12,124 nucleotides of DNA from an uncultured Propioniciclava sp. (GTDB lineage Bacteria > Actinomycetota > Actinomycetes > Propionibacteriales > Propionibacteriaceae): contig CALMPQ010000131.1 in the NCBI GenBank assembly GCA_937872005.1, forward strand, positions 1 to 12,124. The letters run 5' to 3'. Both the position numbers and the translations under genes were made by a program. Positions 1 through 6,575 of the stretch are shown here, piece after piece; positions within the stretch are counted from its first letter, which is position 1; the number at the start of each line of letters is the position of its first letter. Below the pieces are notes generated by a model. That model was not told the origin of the DNA. It saw only the letters and a list, made by a program, of their open reading frames with translations, and ran no database searches.

Positions 1-2022
1 CTGCACTGGGGCGCCGACCTCGGCGAGCTGGGCGCCGCGGGCTTGGGCGCACTCGGTGCCGCGGTCGCGCCCATGCCGCTGCCCAGCAGCCCGGACGTGC
101 CCGTGCGGGTGTCGCTGGTGCCGGAGGTGTCGACGGGGTACCTCGGCGAGCCCGGCCTCGTCGGCTCGCGCGCCGGGGGTGGCGACTGGTCGCCGCGCTG
201 GCTGGTTTCTGCGGTGGACCGGGTCGGGGATGGCGTGACCTACCGCGCCGCCGACGAGGCCTGTGGGTTGGGCCTGGTGGTGGAGGTCGAGTTGACTCCG
301 CAGGGCTTGGTGCGCCTGCGGGCGGCGGTGACGAACCTGGGTGAGGGCGACTACGACGTGACATCGCTGAGTGTCGCGCTCCCGCTGCCGCGGCGGGCGC
401 GCGAGGTGCTCGACCTCGCCGGATCGTGGGGGTCGGAGCGCCACCCGCAGCGGCTTCCCCTCGCGATCGGGCAGCACCGCCGCGAGAACCGCGCCGGGCG
501 CACCGGTTTCGACGCGCCGACCGTCCTGCACGTCGGCGTCCCCGGCTTCGGGTTCCGGGCGGGCGAGGTGTGGGGCGTCCACGTCGCCTGGAGCGGCAAC
601 CACGTGCACAAGGCCGAGCGGACGGCGTCCGGGGTGCAGGTGCTGGGGGGCGGCGAACTGCTGCTGCCCGGCGAGGGCCGGTTGGCGCCGGGGGAGACCT
701 ACGCGACGCCGTGGGTGTTCGGTGGTTGGGGGCACGGGCTGGACGCCGTGGCCCGCCGCTTCCACGGTTGGCTGCGGGCGCGGCGCGGGCACCCGGACGT
801 GCGGCGTCCGGTGACGCTGAACGTGTGGGAGGCGGTCTACTTCGACCACTCGCTGGAGCGGCTCACGCGGCTGGCCGACCTCGCCGCGCAGGTGGGCGTC
901 GAACGGTTCGTGCTGGACGACGGCTGGTTCGGGTCCCGGCGCGACGACACGGGCGGGCTGGGGGACTGGGTGGTCAGCCCCGAGGCGTGGCCGGACGGGT
1001 TGGGGCCGCTGGTCGAGCACGTGCGCGGGCTCGGCATGCAGTTCGGCCTCTGGGTGGAACCCGAGATGGTCAACGCGGACTCCGATGTGGCCCGGGCGCA
1101 CCCCGACTGGGTGCTCGGCCCCGGGCACGGTCGTCTGCCCGTCGAGGCGCGACACCAGCAGGTGCTCGACCTGACGAACCCCGACGCGTACGCGCACGTG
1201 CGGGACCAGTTGCTGACGGTGCTGCGCGAGAACGACATCTCCTCCCTGAAGTGGGATCACAACCGCGACGTGGTCGACGCAGGGGCCGCCCCGGTCGTGC
1301 ACGCGCAGACGCTCGCCGCCTACTCCTTGATGGATGAACTCAGAGCCGCCCGGCCCGGCCTGGAGATGGAGTCGTGCTCGTCCGGTGGTGGGCGCATCGA
1401 CCTGGAAGTGCTGCAGCGCACCGACCGAGTCTGGACGTCCGACGTCATCGACCCCCACGAGCGCCAGCGGATGCTCCGCTGGACCGGCCAGCTGTTGCCG
1501 CCGGAGCTGATGGGCTCCCACATCGCGTCGCCGCGCTCGCACGTGACGGGGCGGACGCACGACCTGTCCTTCCGCGCCGCGACCGCCGTGTTCGGGCACC
1601 TGGGCGTGGAGTGGGACCTGGGCGCAGCGTCCGAGGGCGAGCTGGCTGAGCTGGCGGCCTGGATCGGGTGGTGGAAGGGCGCGCGCTCGACGTTGCTGGG
1701 CGGTGAGCTCGTGCGGGTCGACGTGCCGGACGCCGACGCGTGGGTCCACGGCGTGGTCACCCCTGCGAGGGGGATCTTCTCGGTCGGCGTCGGCGCGTCG
1801 GGTCCGGTGTTGGGGCTGGGGGATGTGCTGCTGCCCGGGCTCGATCCGGAGGCCGTCTACGAGGTGCGGCCCGTGATCCCCGCGTCGCCGCCGATGTTGT
1901 TCGGGATGCCGGACTGGTTCGGGGGCGTCCGGCTCCCGGGGCGATTGCTGGCCGAGGTGGGCCTGCGGTTCCCGGTGATGCCGCCCGATCAGGTGTTGCT
2001 GGTCGAAGCGGTCAGGGTGTAG
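1..2022 (+). CDS. Alpha-galactosidase, GH36 family (5' end outside window)
   Basis: Hydrolyses terminal alpha-1,6-linked galactose from melibiose/raffinose-type sugars, probably in the cytoplasm. The frame is open to base 1. The first codons read LHWGADLG, a motif found near the N-terminus of GH36 enzymes, so only a short N-terminal piece is missing; a TTG at 43 is not the real start. The 673 visible residues compare with roughly 700-730 for the family. The beta-supersandwich N-terminal domain is followed by a TIM barrel: VLDDGWFGSR (about 911-940), LWVEPEMVN (about 1051-1077), KWDHNRD with the expected nucleophile Asp at 1255-1257, CSSGGGRIDLE (about 1375-1407), and WTSDVID with the expected acid/base Asp at 1441-1443. 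All catalytic motifs are present. The stop is TAG at 2020-2022. The gene converges on the DUF3267/amylase pair. Family assignment is firm; the exact natural sugar is inferred. Confidence 0.95.
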   Translation: MHWGADLGELGAAGLGALGAAVAPMPLPSSPDVPVRVSLVPEVSTGYLGEPGLVGSRAGGGDWSPRWLVSAVDRVGDGVTYRAADEACGLGLVVEVELTPQGLVRLRAAVTNLGEGDYDVTSLSVALPLPRRAREVLDLAGSWGSERHPQRLPLAIGQHRRENRAGRTGFDAPTVLHVGVPGFGFRAGEVWGVHVAWSGNHVHKAERTASGVQVLGGGELLLPGEGRLAPGETYATPWVFGGWGHGLDAVARRFHGWLRARRGHPDVRRPVTLNVWEAVYFDHSLERLTRLADLAAQVGVERFVLDDGWFGSRRDDTGGLGDWVVSPEAWPDGLGPLVEHVRGLGMQFGLWVEPEMVNADSDVARAHPDWVLGPGHGRLPVEARHQQVLDLTNPDAYAHVRDQLLTVLRENDISSLKWDHNRDVVDAGAAPVVHAQTLAAYSLMDELRAARPGLEMESCSSGGGRIDLEVLQRTDRVWTSDVIDPHERQRMLRWTGQLLPPELMGSHIASPRSHVTGRTHDLSFRAATAVFGHLGVEWDLGAASEGELAELAAWIGWWKGARSTLLGGELVRVDVPDADAWVHGVVTPARGIFSVGVGASGPVLGLGDVLLPGLDPEAVYEVRPVIPASPPMLFGMPDWFGGVRLPGRLLAEVGLRFPVMPPDQVLLVEAVRV

Positions 2023-2091
2023 TCGACCCAGGCGCAGCGGATCCTCGATTCCGGCGCGCTGACTGGATGGTCCGGATCTGGGGTGTCTTGG

Positions 2092-2679
2092 TCAACGTGC
2101 GGGTGGGTTCGGCACGTGCAGGATGACGCCGTCGCGGGTGTCCTCGACCAAGGTGCCCTCGGGCTGTTCGCCGATCATCGTCAGGATCATCCAGTCACCC
2201 ACGCACCCCGACAGGTGGAACGCCGCGGGCAGCACGAGGTAAGGTCCCCACGGAAGCGTGAACACGAGCACCGCGAGCACGCCGTTCACCGCGAACGTCG
2301 GCATCATCGCCACCCACCAGAACTGGCGCTTCGTGTAGCGGAACCCGGGTGAGGTCGCGTACGCGTACGGCACCTGGCCCTGCATCATGCAGACCCCGAA
2401 CTGCGGCTTGGCGCCGTACCGTGCCATCACCAGCCCGTGGACGCCCTCATGCAGCACCAGCGCCACCACCGTGCCGAGCACCAGGAGCCCGACGAACGGT
2501 ACGAGGTTCCACCAGCTCGCGAATGGGTCGTGCTCCATCGCCTGGCGGATCGCCAGCGCCACGAACGCCACCCCGCCGAGGGCGAACCACAACAGGCCCT
2601 GGTTCGCCATCCGCTTGGTGTCGAGTTGGTCCATGGTCCACTCGACGGTGGTCCAGCGATCGGCCGTGGGGTCGGTCAT
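2092..2679 (-). CDS. DUF3267 putative membrane zinc metallopeptidase
   Basis: A 195-residue membrane protein with an HExxH zinc motif (H77-E78-G-V-H81) at the end of a hydrophobic helix, the pattern of the DUF3267 'putative zincin peptidase' family. Hydrophobic stretches lie at about 27-47, 57-76, 119-140 and 145-170. A conserved-looking Gly-Asp (D162) in the last one is a candidate third zinc ligand, which is my inference. No substrate is known. The ATG start is supported by AGGA (2687-2690) seven bases upstream. That Shine-Dalgarno overlaps the TAG stop of the upstream amylase gene, so the two are probably co-transcribed and translationally coupled. The stop is 70 bases from the convergent alpha-galactosidase stop. 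It is probably an integral-membrane protease or a protease-like protein; activity is unproven. Confidence 0.8.
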   Translation of the reverse strand: MTDPTADRWTTVEWTMDQLDTKRMANQGLLWFALGGVAFVALAIRQAMEHDPFASWWNLVPFVGLLVLGTVVALVLHEGVHGLVMARYGAKPQFGVCMMQGQVPYAYATSPGFRYTKRQFWWVAMMPTFAVNGVLAVLVFTLPWGPYLVLPAAFHLSGCVGDWMILTMIGEQPEGTLVEDTRDGVILHVPNPPAR

Positions 2680-2688
2680 GGGCTGATC

Positions 2689-3882
2689 CTAGGCCGACCA
2701 CTCCCACGTCTCGCCGTCGGAGGCGCGCACCGAGACCCGCGCCACCGGCTCCAGCTCGATCCGCACGTACACACGCTCGTCGCCGGTGGTCGAGGCGTAC
2801 TCGATCCACGTGTTCTCCTTGGCCACGACCGACACTGTCGCGCGCGCGAGCCACGGGTGCCGGCGCCGGAACCCGATCAGGTCCTGGTACACCCGCTGCA
2901 GCCACAGCCCCGTCGGCAGCAACTCAGCCGGCGTGGCCGGCAGGGGCGGGCGCACCGCGTCGTCGGCGTACATGCCCGTGCCGCGCTCGCCGGTGAAGCC
3001 CTGCTCGTCGCCGTAGTACACGCTCGGCATGCCCGGCACCGTGAACAGCACGGAGGCCGCGAGCGCAGCCCCGTCCGCCCCCACCAGCGAGGCGATCCGG
3101 TCGACGTCGTGGTTGCCGACGAAGGTGTTCATCACGTGCCCCGTCGAGAACGACTGGTGGCGCTCCAGAGCGTGGGCGAGCTCCCAGAAGTTGGTGTCCT
3201 TGATCGAGCTCCAGGTGCCCTTCCACAGCTCGTAGGCGGTCACGGAGTCCCAGCCCGCGGCGTCCACCAGCGCGCCGAAGTCGCCGTGGATCACCTCGCC
3301 CAGGAACAGCGCGTCGGGGAACTCCTGCCGCACCCGGCCGATCACCTCGCGCCAGAACTCCGGGGCGACCGCGTAGGCGACGTCGAGCCGCCACCCGGAG
3401 ATGCCGCGCCGCAGCCAGTGCAGCATGATCGAGGTCACCCAGTCGGCGACCTCGGGGCGGGTGTGGTCGAGTTCGACGAGGTTGTCGTGGCCCTCCCATG
3501 TGTAGAGGTAACCGTTCGACCGCCGCAGCATGGGGGAGTTCTCGCCCACGAGCCCGTGCTGGGTGCTGACGTGGTTGAACACCCCGTCCAGCATGAGCGC
3601 CATCCCGCGCTCGCGGCAGGCCGCCACCAGGCGGTCGAAGTCGGCGTCGTCGCCCAGCCGGGGGTCGATCGAGAAGTGGTCGAGGGTGTCGTATCCGTGC
3701 GACACCGAGGTGAAGATGGGGCCCAGCAGCAGGCCCGAGCAGCCGAGGTCGACGGCGTGGTCGAGCCACGGCTCGAGGGCGGGCAGCCGATGGGCGACGG
3801 GCCCGCCGCCCTCGTGCACGGGGGCGCCCAACGCGCCGAGGGGGTAGACGTGGTACCAGATGGCGGTGTCCGCGAGACTCAC
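2689..3882 (-). CDS. GH13 alpha-amylase family glycosidase, cytoplasmic
   Basis: An alpha-glucan-acting enzyme of the alpha-amylase clan. It has no signal peptide, so it probably acts on imported or storage glucans inside the cell. All four GH13 conserved regions are visible (numbering from the chosen start): DGVFNH (about 99-104), GWRLDVAY with nucleophile D167, LFLGEVIHGD with acid/base E196, and VGNHDVDR with transition-state stabiliser D259. A WEGHDNLVELDH segment in the domain-B region resembles cyclomaltodextrinase/neopullulanase-like members, but without their N-terminal domain; at 397 residues it is a short GH13. Start choice: AGGAG at 3888-3892 stands five bases before GTG 3882, whereas the longer alternative, GTG 3888, would overlap that ribosome binding site. 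It is first in a pair with the DUF3267 gene and divergent from a TetR regulator whose probable operators lie in front of it. The exact substrate cannot be read from sequence. Confidence 0.9.
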   Translation of the reverse strand: MSLADTAIWYHVYPLGALGAPVHEGGGPVAHRLPALEPWLDHAVDLGCSGLLLGPIFTSVSHGYDTLDHFSIDPRLGDDADFDRLVAACRERGMALMLDGVFNHVSTQHGLVGENSPMLRRSNGYLYTWEGHDNLVELDHTRPEVADWVTSIMLHWLRRGISGWRLDVAYAVAPEFWREVIGRVRQEFPDALFLGEVIHGDFGALVDAAGWDSVTAYELWKGTWSSIKDTNFWELAHALERHQSFSTGHVMNTFVGNHDVDRIASLVGADGAALAASVLFTVPGMPSVYYGDEQGFTGERGTGMYADDAVRPPLPATPAELLPTGLWLQRVYQDLIGFRRRHPWLARATVSVVAKENTWIEYASTTGDERVYVRIELEPVARVSVRASDGETWEWSA

Positions 3883-3887
3883 GATCA

Positions 3888-3892
3888 CTCCT
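3888..3892 (-). promoter_or_regulatory. Ribosome binding site deciding the amylase start
   Basis: On the minus strand AGGAG is followed by TGATC and then GTG (3882-3880), an ideal five-base spacing. The upstream GTG at 3888 is itself inside this element, so the shorter start is favoured. Confidence 0.6.
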
Positions 3893-3893
3893 G

Positions 3894-3909
3894 TTGACTG
3901 ACGATCAAT
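3894..3909. promoter_or_regulatory. Probable TetR-family operator, copy 1
   Basis: TTGACTGACGATCAAT contains an inverted repeat TTGA-N7-TCAA. It matches copy 2 (3917-3932) at 11 of 16 positions, including both ends. It lies in the divergent gap between the amylase and TetR genes, just upstream of the amylase ribosome binding site. The binding protein is inferred from location to be the adjacent regulator. Confidence 0.55.
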
Positions 3910-3916
3910 AACGCAA

Positions 3917-3932
3917 TTGACGGTAGCTCAAT
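3917..3932. promoter_or_regulatory. Probable TetR-family operator, copy 2
   Basis: TTGACGGTAGCTCAAT; with the preceding A it forms ATTGA-N7-TCAAT. It is spaced 23 bases from copy 1, about two helical turns, so both sites face the same side of the DNA. It covers the likely -35 (TTGACG) of the regulator's own promoter, which would allow autorepression. Confidence 0.55.
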
Positions 3933-3944
3933 AGGCGGTAGGAT
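3917..3944 (+). promoter_or_regulatory. Probable promoter of the TetR gene (possibly leaderless)
   Basis: TTGACG (3917-3922), a 16-base spacer, then TAGGAT (3939-3944). The expected transcription start, about seven bases after the -10, falls on the A of the ATG at 3951, so the mRNA may be leaderless. The same bases also contain AGGA seven bases before the ATG, so a leadered transcript from further upstream is the alternative. Confidence 0.45.
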
Positions 3945-3950
3945 GCAAGC

Positions 3951-4547
3951 ATGTCGGCAACCAGTTCCACACCCCGGCGCCGCCTCGGGCCCGAGGAGCG
4001 CCGCGCCGCCATCCTCACCGCCGCGCGCCGCGCCTTCGCCGCGGCACCCTACGCCCAGGTGTCCGTCCCCGACGTGGCGCGCGCCGCGCACGGCTCGCCG
4101 GCGATCGTGTTCCACTACTTCGGGTCGAAGGAGGGGCTCTACGCCGCCGTGCTCGCTGATGACCTCGCCGCGCTCGCCGCCCGTCAGCAAGCCGCCGATG
4201 AGGCACTCCCACCCCATTCGAGTGCCCGCGACCGGGCGCGCACCTGGGTGCTGGCCCACCTTGACCACGTGGCCGCGCGCACCACACGCAGCGCTCCCCG
4301 CGAGGAGCCACCCGCCGCCGCCGAGACCCGCGCCGCCTCCCGCGCCAACGACCTCGCCTTCCTGACCGGCCTGCTGAACCCCACGGACGCCGCGCGTGAC
4401 CGGTTCGCCCTCCTCGGCTTCCTCGGCTTCCTGGACGCCGCGGGCGCGGCATGGGCGTCCCACGACTGCCCCGAGGACGACCGGCACCCCCTCGTCGATG
4501 CCGCGCTGGGTGCCCTCGAAGGGGCCCTGGGCGACTGGCGCCGCTGA
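3951..4547 (+). CDS. TetR/AcrR-family transcriptional regulator
   Basis: A 198-residue DNA-binding regulator, dimeric and usually repressive in this family. Residues about 15-62 form the N-terminal helix-turn-helix: ERRAAILTAARRAF (helix 1), then SVPDVARAAHGSPAIVFHYFGSKEGLY, which carries the recognition helix and the typical FxYFxSKEgLy ending. The remaining helical C-terminal domain, the ligand/dimer part, is family-variable and gives no clue to the ligand. The gene is divergent from the GH13 amylase and is followed 20 bases later by dusB. The twin TTGA-N7-TCAAT elements in the divergent gap suggest it represses itself and the amylase pair, making a sugar-derived inducer plausible but unproven. 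The family call is firm; the regulon is inferred from layout. Confidence 0.9.
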   Translation: MSATSSTPRRRLGPEERRAAILTAARRAFAAAPYAQVSVPDVARAAHGSPAIVFHYFGSKEGLYAAVLADDLAALAARQQAADEALPPHSSARDRARTWVLAHLDHVAARTTRSAPREEPPAAAETRAASRANDLAFLTGLLNPTDAARDRFALLGFLGFLDAAGAAWASHDCPEDDRHPLVDAALGALEGALGDWRR

Positions 4548-4553
4548 ACGGCG

Positions 4554-4559
4554 TAAACT
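4554..4559 (+). promoter_or_regulatory. Possible -10 element of dusB (leaderless start)
   Basis: TAAACT lies eight bases before the GTG at 4568, so transcription would begin at or within two bases of the start codon. No Shine-Dalgarno is visible before that GTG. The -35 region (GCGACT, 4531-4536) is weak. Confidence 0.35.
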
Positions 4560-4567
4560 TGGCCGAC

Positions 4568-5725
4568 GTGCCTGACGTAGTCACGAAACCGCTGCGCTTC
4601 ACCGCCCCCTCGGGGGGAGCGGTCGAGGTCGCAACCCCGGTCGTGCTCGCGCCGATGGCCGGCATCACGAACCCCGCCTACCGCCAGCTCTGCCTCGAGC
4701 AGGGCGCGGGGCTCTACGTCTGCGAGATGATCACCAGCCGCGGCATCGTCGAGCGCATCCCCAAGACCTTCGGCATGCTCCAGTTCGCGCCCGGTGAGAC
4801 CACCCGGTCGGTGCAGCTCTACGGCGTCGACGCCGACATCATGGCCCGGGCCGCGCACATCCTGTGCGACGAGTTCGGCGTCCACCACATCGACCTCAAC
4901 CTCGGCTGCCCCGTGCCGAAGGTCACCCGGCGCGGTGGCGGGGGCGCCCTGCCCTGGAAGACCGACCGCCTCGCCGCGATCCTCAAGGCCACGGTGAAGG
5001 CGGCCGACGCCCACGGCGTCCCGATCACGGTGAAGACGCGCATGGGCATCGACGAGGACCACCTCACCTACCTCGACGCCGGCCGCATCGCCCAGGACGC
5101 GGGCGTCGCCGCCATCGCGTTGCACGCGCGCACGGTCCAGCAGGCCTACGCCGGCGAGGCCCGCTGGGAGCACATCGCGCGCCTCGTCGAGGCCGTCGAC
5201 ATCCCGGTGCTCGGCAACGGCGACATCTGGGAGGGCGCCGACGCACTACGCATGGTGGACGCCACCGGCGCGGCCGGCGTGGTGATCGGGCGGGGGTGCC
5301 TGGGGCGTCCGTGGCTGTTCCGCGACTTGGCCGACGCCTTCGACGGACGCCCCGTCCAGCCCTACCCGACCCTCGGGGAGGTCGCAACGATGCTGCGCCG
5401 CCACGCGGTGCTGCTCGCCGAACTGCACGGCGAGCGCTGGGGGCTGACCGACCTGCGCAAGCACATGGCGTGGTACTTCAAGGGGTTCCCGATCGGGGGC
5501 GACCTGCGCCGCGCTTTCGCGACGGTGTCGTCACTGGCGGAGCTCGACGAGCACATCGCCCAGCTCGACCCCACCGCGACCTACCCCGACCAGGAGCTCG
5601 GCACCCCGCGCGGTCGTCAGGGGACGCCGCGGGCCCACGTCACGCTGCCCTACGGGTGGCTCGAGAGCCGCGAACTCGGCGACGAGGACCTCTCCGCCGC
5701 CGAGTCCGACGTCTCGGGCGGTTAG
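4568..5725 (+). CDS. dusB: tRNA-dihydrouridine synthase (DusB-like)
   Basis: A flavin enzyme that reduces specific uridines in the tRNA D-loop to dihydrouridine, acting in the cytoplasm with FMN and NADPH. The 385 residues fit actinobacterial Dus proteins. Visible motifs in order: LAPMAGITNPAYR and CEMITSRGI (FMN site), VQLYG, DLNLGCPVPKV with catalytic C114, VKTRMG, HARTVQQAYAG, LGNGDIW and GVVIGRGCLGRPWLF (phosphate binding), and RKHMAWYFKGFP in the C-terminal helical domain. The frame is open upstream to 4451, inside the TetR gene, but homology begins only after 4568. GTG 4568 after a -10-like TAAACT is the preferred start; TTG 4559 is the alternative. Its TAG stop overlaps the TAA stop of the convergent downstream gene. 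Assignment to the Dus family is firm; the exact uridine target is inferred. Confidence 0.93.
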   Translation: MPDVVTKPLRFTAPSGGAVEVATPVVLAPMAGITNPAYRQLCLEQGAGLYVCEMITSRGIVERIPKTFGMLQFAPGETTRSVQLYGVDADIMARAAHILCDEFGVHHIDLNLGCPVPKVTRRGGGGALPWKTDRLAAILKATVKAADAHGVPITVKTRMGIDEDHLTYLDAGRIAQDAGVAAIALHARTVQQAYAGEARWEHIARLVEAVDIPVLGNGDIWEGADALRMVDATGAAGVVIGRGCLGRPWLFRDLADAFDGRPVQPYPTLGEVATMLRRHAVLLAELHGERWGLTDLRKHMAWYFKGFPIGGDLRRAFATVSSLAELDEHIAQLDPTATYPDQELGTPRGRQGTPRAHVTLPYGWLESRELGDEDLSAAESDVSGG

Positions 5726-6519
5726 CCGGCGATCTGCTGGGCGGCGGGCATCATCGCGAGGAACATGGCGATGAAGCCGATGACCGGGGCGAGGATGCCG
5801 AGGATGATGCCCCAGATGCCGAACGTGCGGCCCCTGCGGCGCGTCGTCGCGATGATGCTGACGATCCACCCCGCGATCCCGCCGATGGTGGCGAGGAAGC
5901 CCACCATGAACGGGCCCTGCAGCTGCTGGCTGAACGCGATCAGCATGGGGTCGTTCGGGTCGGGGTTCTGCGTCGGATCGATGCCGTAGTCGAGCATGAA
6001 CTGGCCGAACGCCCCGCCGATGATCCAGCCGACGACCGCGAGCACGACGGTGCACACGGCGACGATGCCGAAGCCGATCAGGCCGAGCGTGTTGCTCTGG
6101 GGCGCCTGCTCGGTGGGCCACTGCTGCTGGTAGCCCGACGGGTACTGCTGCTGATAGGGCTGGGCCGGATAGGGCTGCTGACCATGGGCCTGCTGGTCGT
6201 ACTGGGGCTGGCCGTACGGCTGCTGGGGGTAACCCTGCTGTTGGCCGTACTGCTGCTGTCCGTACTGCGGCTGGTCGTACTGGGGCGCCTGGTACTGCTG
6301 GGCCTGGTACTGCTGCCCCTGCTCACCGTAGTTCGGCGGGGCGTACCCACCCTGCTGGGCCTGCGGCGGCTGCTGGTCGTACCGAGGGGCCTCGTAGGAC
6401 TGCTGCCCGTACGCGGTGGAACCCTCGCCGTACTGCGGTGGGGTGTACGAGGAGTCGTTGGGCTCGGCGGGGGCCTGGTCGCGGCGCTCCGGATCGGGTG
6501 TGGGGTGCTGGTCGCTCAT
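5722..6519 (-). CDS. Gln/Tyr/Pro-rich protein with three transmembrane helices
   Basis: A 265-residue protein of unknown function. Residues 1-142 are hydrophilic, low-complexity and almost certainly disordered, built from irregular YGQQ, QPQY, YDQQ and PQQPYGQ units. Residues about 145-170, 203-225 and 232-257 are hydrophobic helices. A TTRRRGR loop lies between helices 2 and 3, suggesting that loop is cytoplasmic. The pattern (disordered Q/Y/P-rich tail plus small membrane domain) resembles DUF4190-type actinobacterial membrane proteins, but I cannot assign a family from sequence alone. The ATG start has GAGGA six bases upstream. TAAGAT (6549-6554, minus strand) is a possible -10. The gene is divergent from the dGTPase-like gene and converges on dusB with a 4-base stop overlap. 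A role in membrane or cell-pole organisation would be speculation. Confidence 0.85.
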   Translation of the reverse strand: MSDQHPTPDPERRDQAPAEPNDSSYTPPQYGEGSTAYGQQSYEAPRYDQQPPQAQQGGYAPPNYGEQGQQYQAQQYQAPQYDQPQYGQQQYGQQQGYPQQPYGQPQYDQQAHGQQPYPAQPYQQQYPSGYQQQWPTEQAPQSNTLGLIGFGIVAVCTVVLAVVGWIIGGAFGQFMLDYGIDPTQNPDPNDPMLIAFSQQLQGPFMVGFLATIGGIAGWIVSIIATTRRRGRTFGIWGIILGILAPVIGFIAMFLAMMPAAQQIAG

Positions 6520-6540
6520 GGTCCGTCCTCGTGTCGGTGG

Positions 6541-6569
6541 TTGGTCCCATCTTAGGAAGCCGCGAAGAT
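6541..6569 (+). promoter_or_regulatory. Weak possible leaderless promoter of the dGTPase-like gene
   Basis: TTGGTC (6541-6546), 17 bases, GAAGAT (6564-6569), six bases, then ATG 6576. Each hexamer matches only 3 of 6 consensus bases, but the spacing equals that seen before the TetR and dnaG genes, and there is no well-placed Shine-Dalgarno. Confidence 0.25.
6549..6554 (-). promoter_or_regulatory. Possible -10 element of the Q/Y-rich membrane protein gene
   Basis: TAAGAT on the minus strand lies 29 bases before the ATG at 6519. A start site near 6542 would leave a short leader containing the GAGGA ribosome binding site. No convincing -35 is seen. Confidence 0.3.
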
Positions 6570-6575
6570 GAACCC

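Noticed and set aside
2023..2091. Terminator between the convergent alpha-galactosidase and DUF3267 genes
   Set aside because: Only short, imperfect pairings (for example CCGG arms with a long loop) are present, with no convincing hairpin or T-run.
2437..3897. 486-codon plus-strand frame opposite the amylase gene
   Set aside because: The minus strand encodes a GH13 enzyme with all catalytic motifs; this frame is His/Arg/Val-rich without recognisable domains.
4451..4567. N-terminal extension of DusB into the TetR gene
   Set aside because: Arg/Pro-rich shadow sequence; Dus family similarity begins just after GTG 4568.
6120..6460. CTG/CAG-rich stretch as a microsatellite or CRISPR-like repeat
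   Set aside because: The repeats are irregular and codon-phased and encode the Q/Y-rich tail; there are no constant repeat units with spacers.
4864..6555. 563-codon plus-strand frame across dusB and the Q/Y-rich gene
   Set aside because: It is out of frame with dusB. Its Leu-rich second half is the antisense reading of CAG-type Gln codons, not a real membrane protein.
6438..6575. 46-residue N-terminal extension of the dGTPase-like protein
   Set aside because: It is antisense to the divergent gene's start and lacks homology-like sequence; ATG 6576 fits the promoter geometry.
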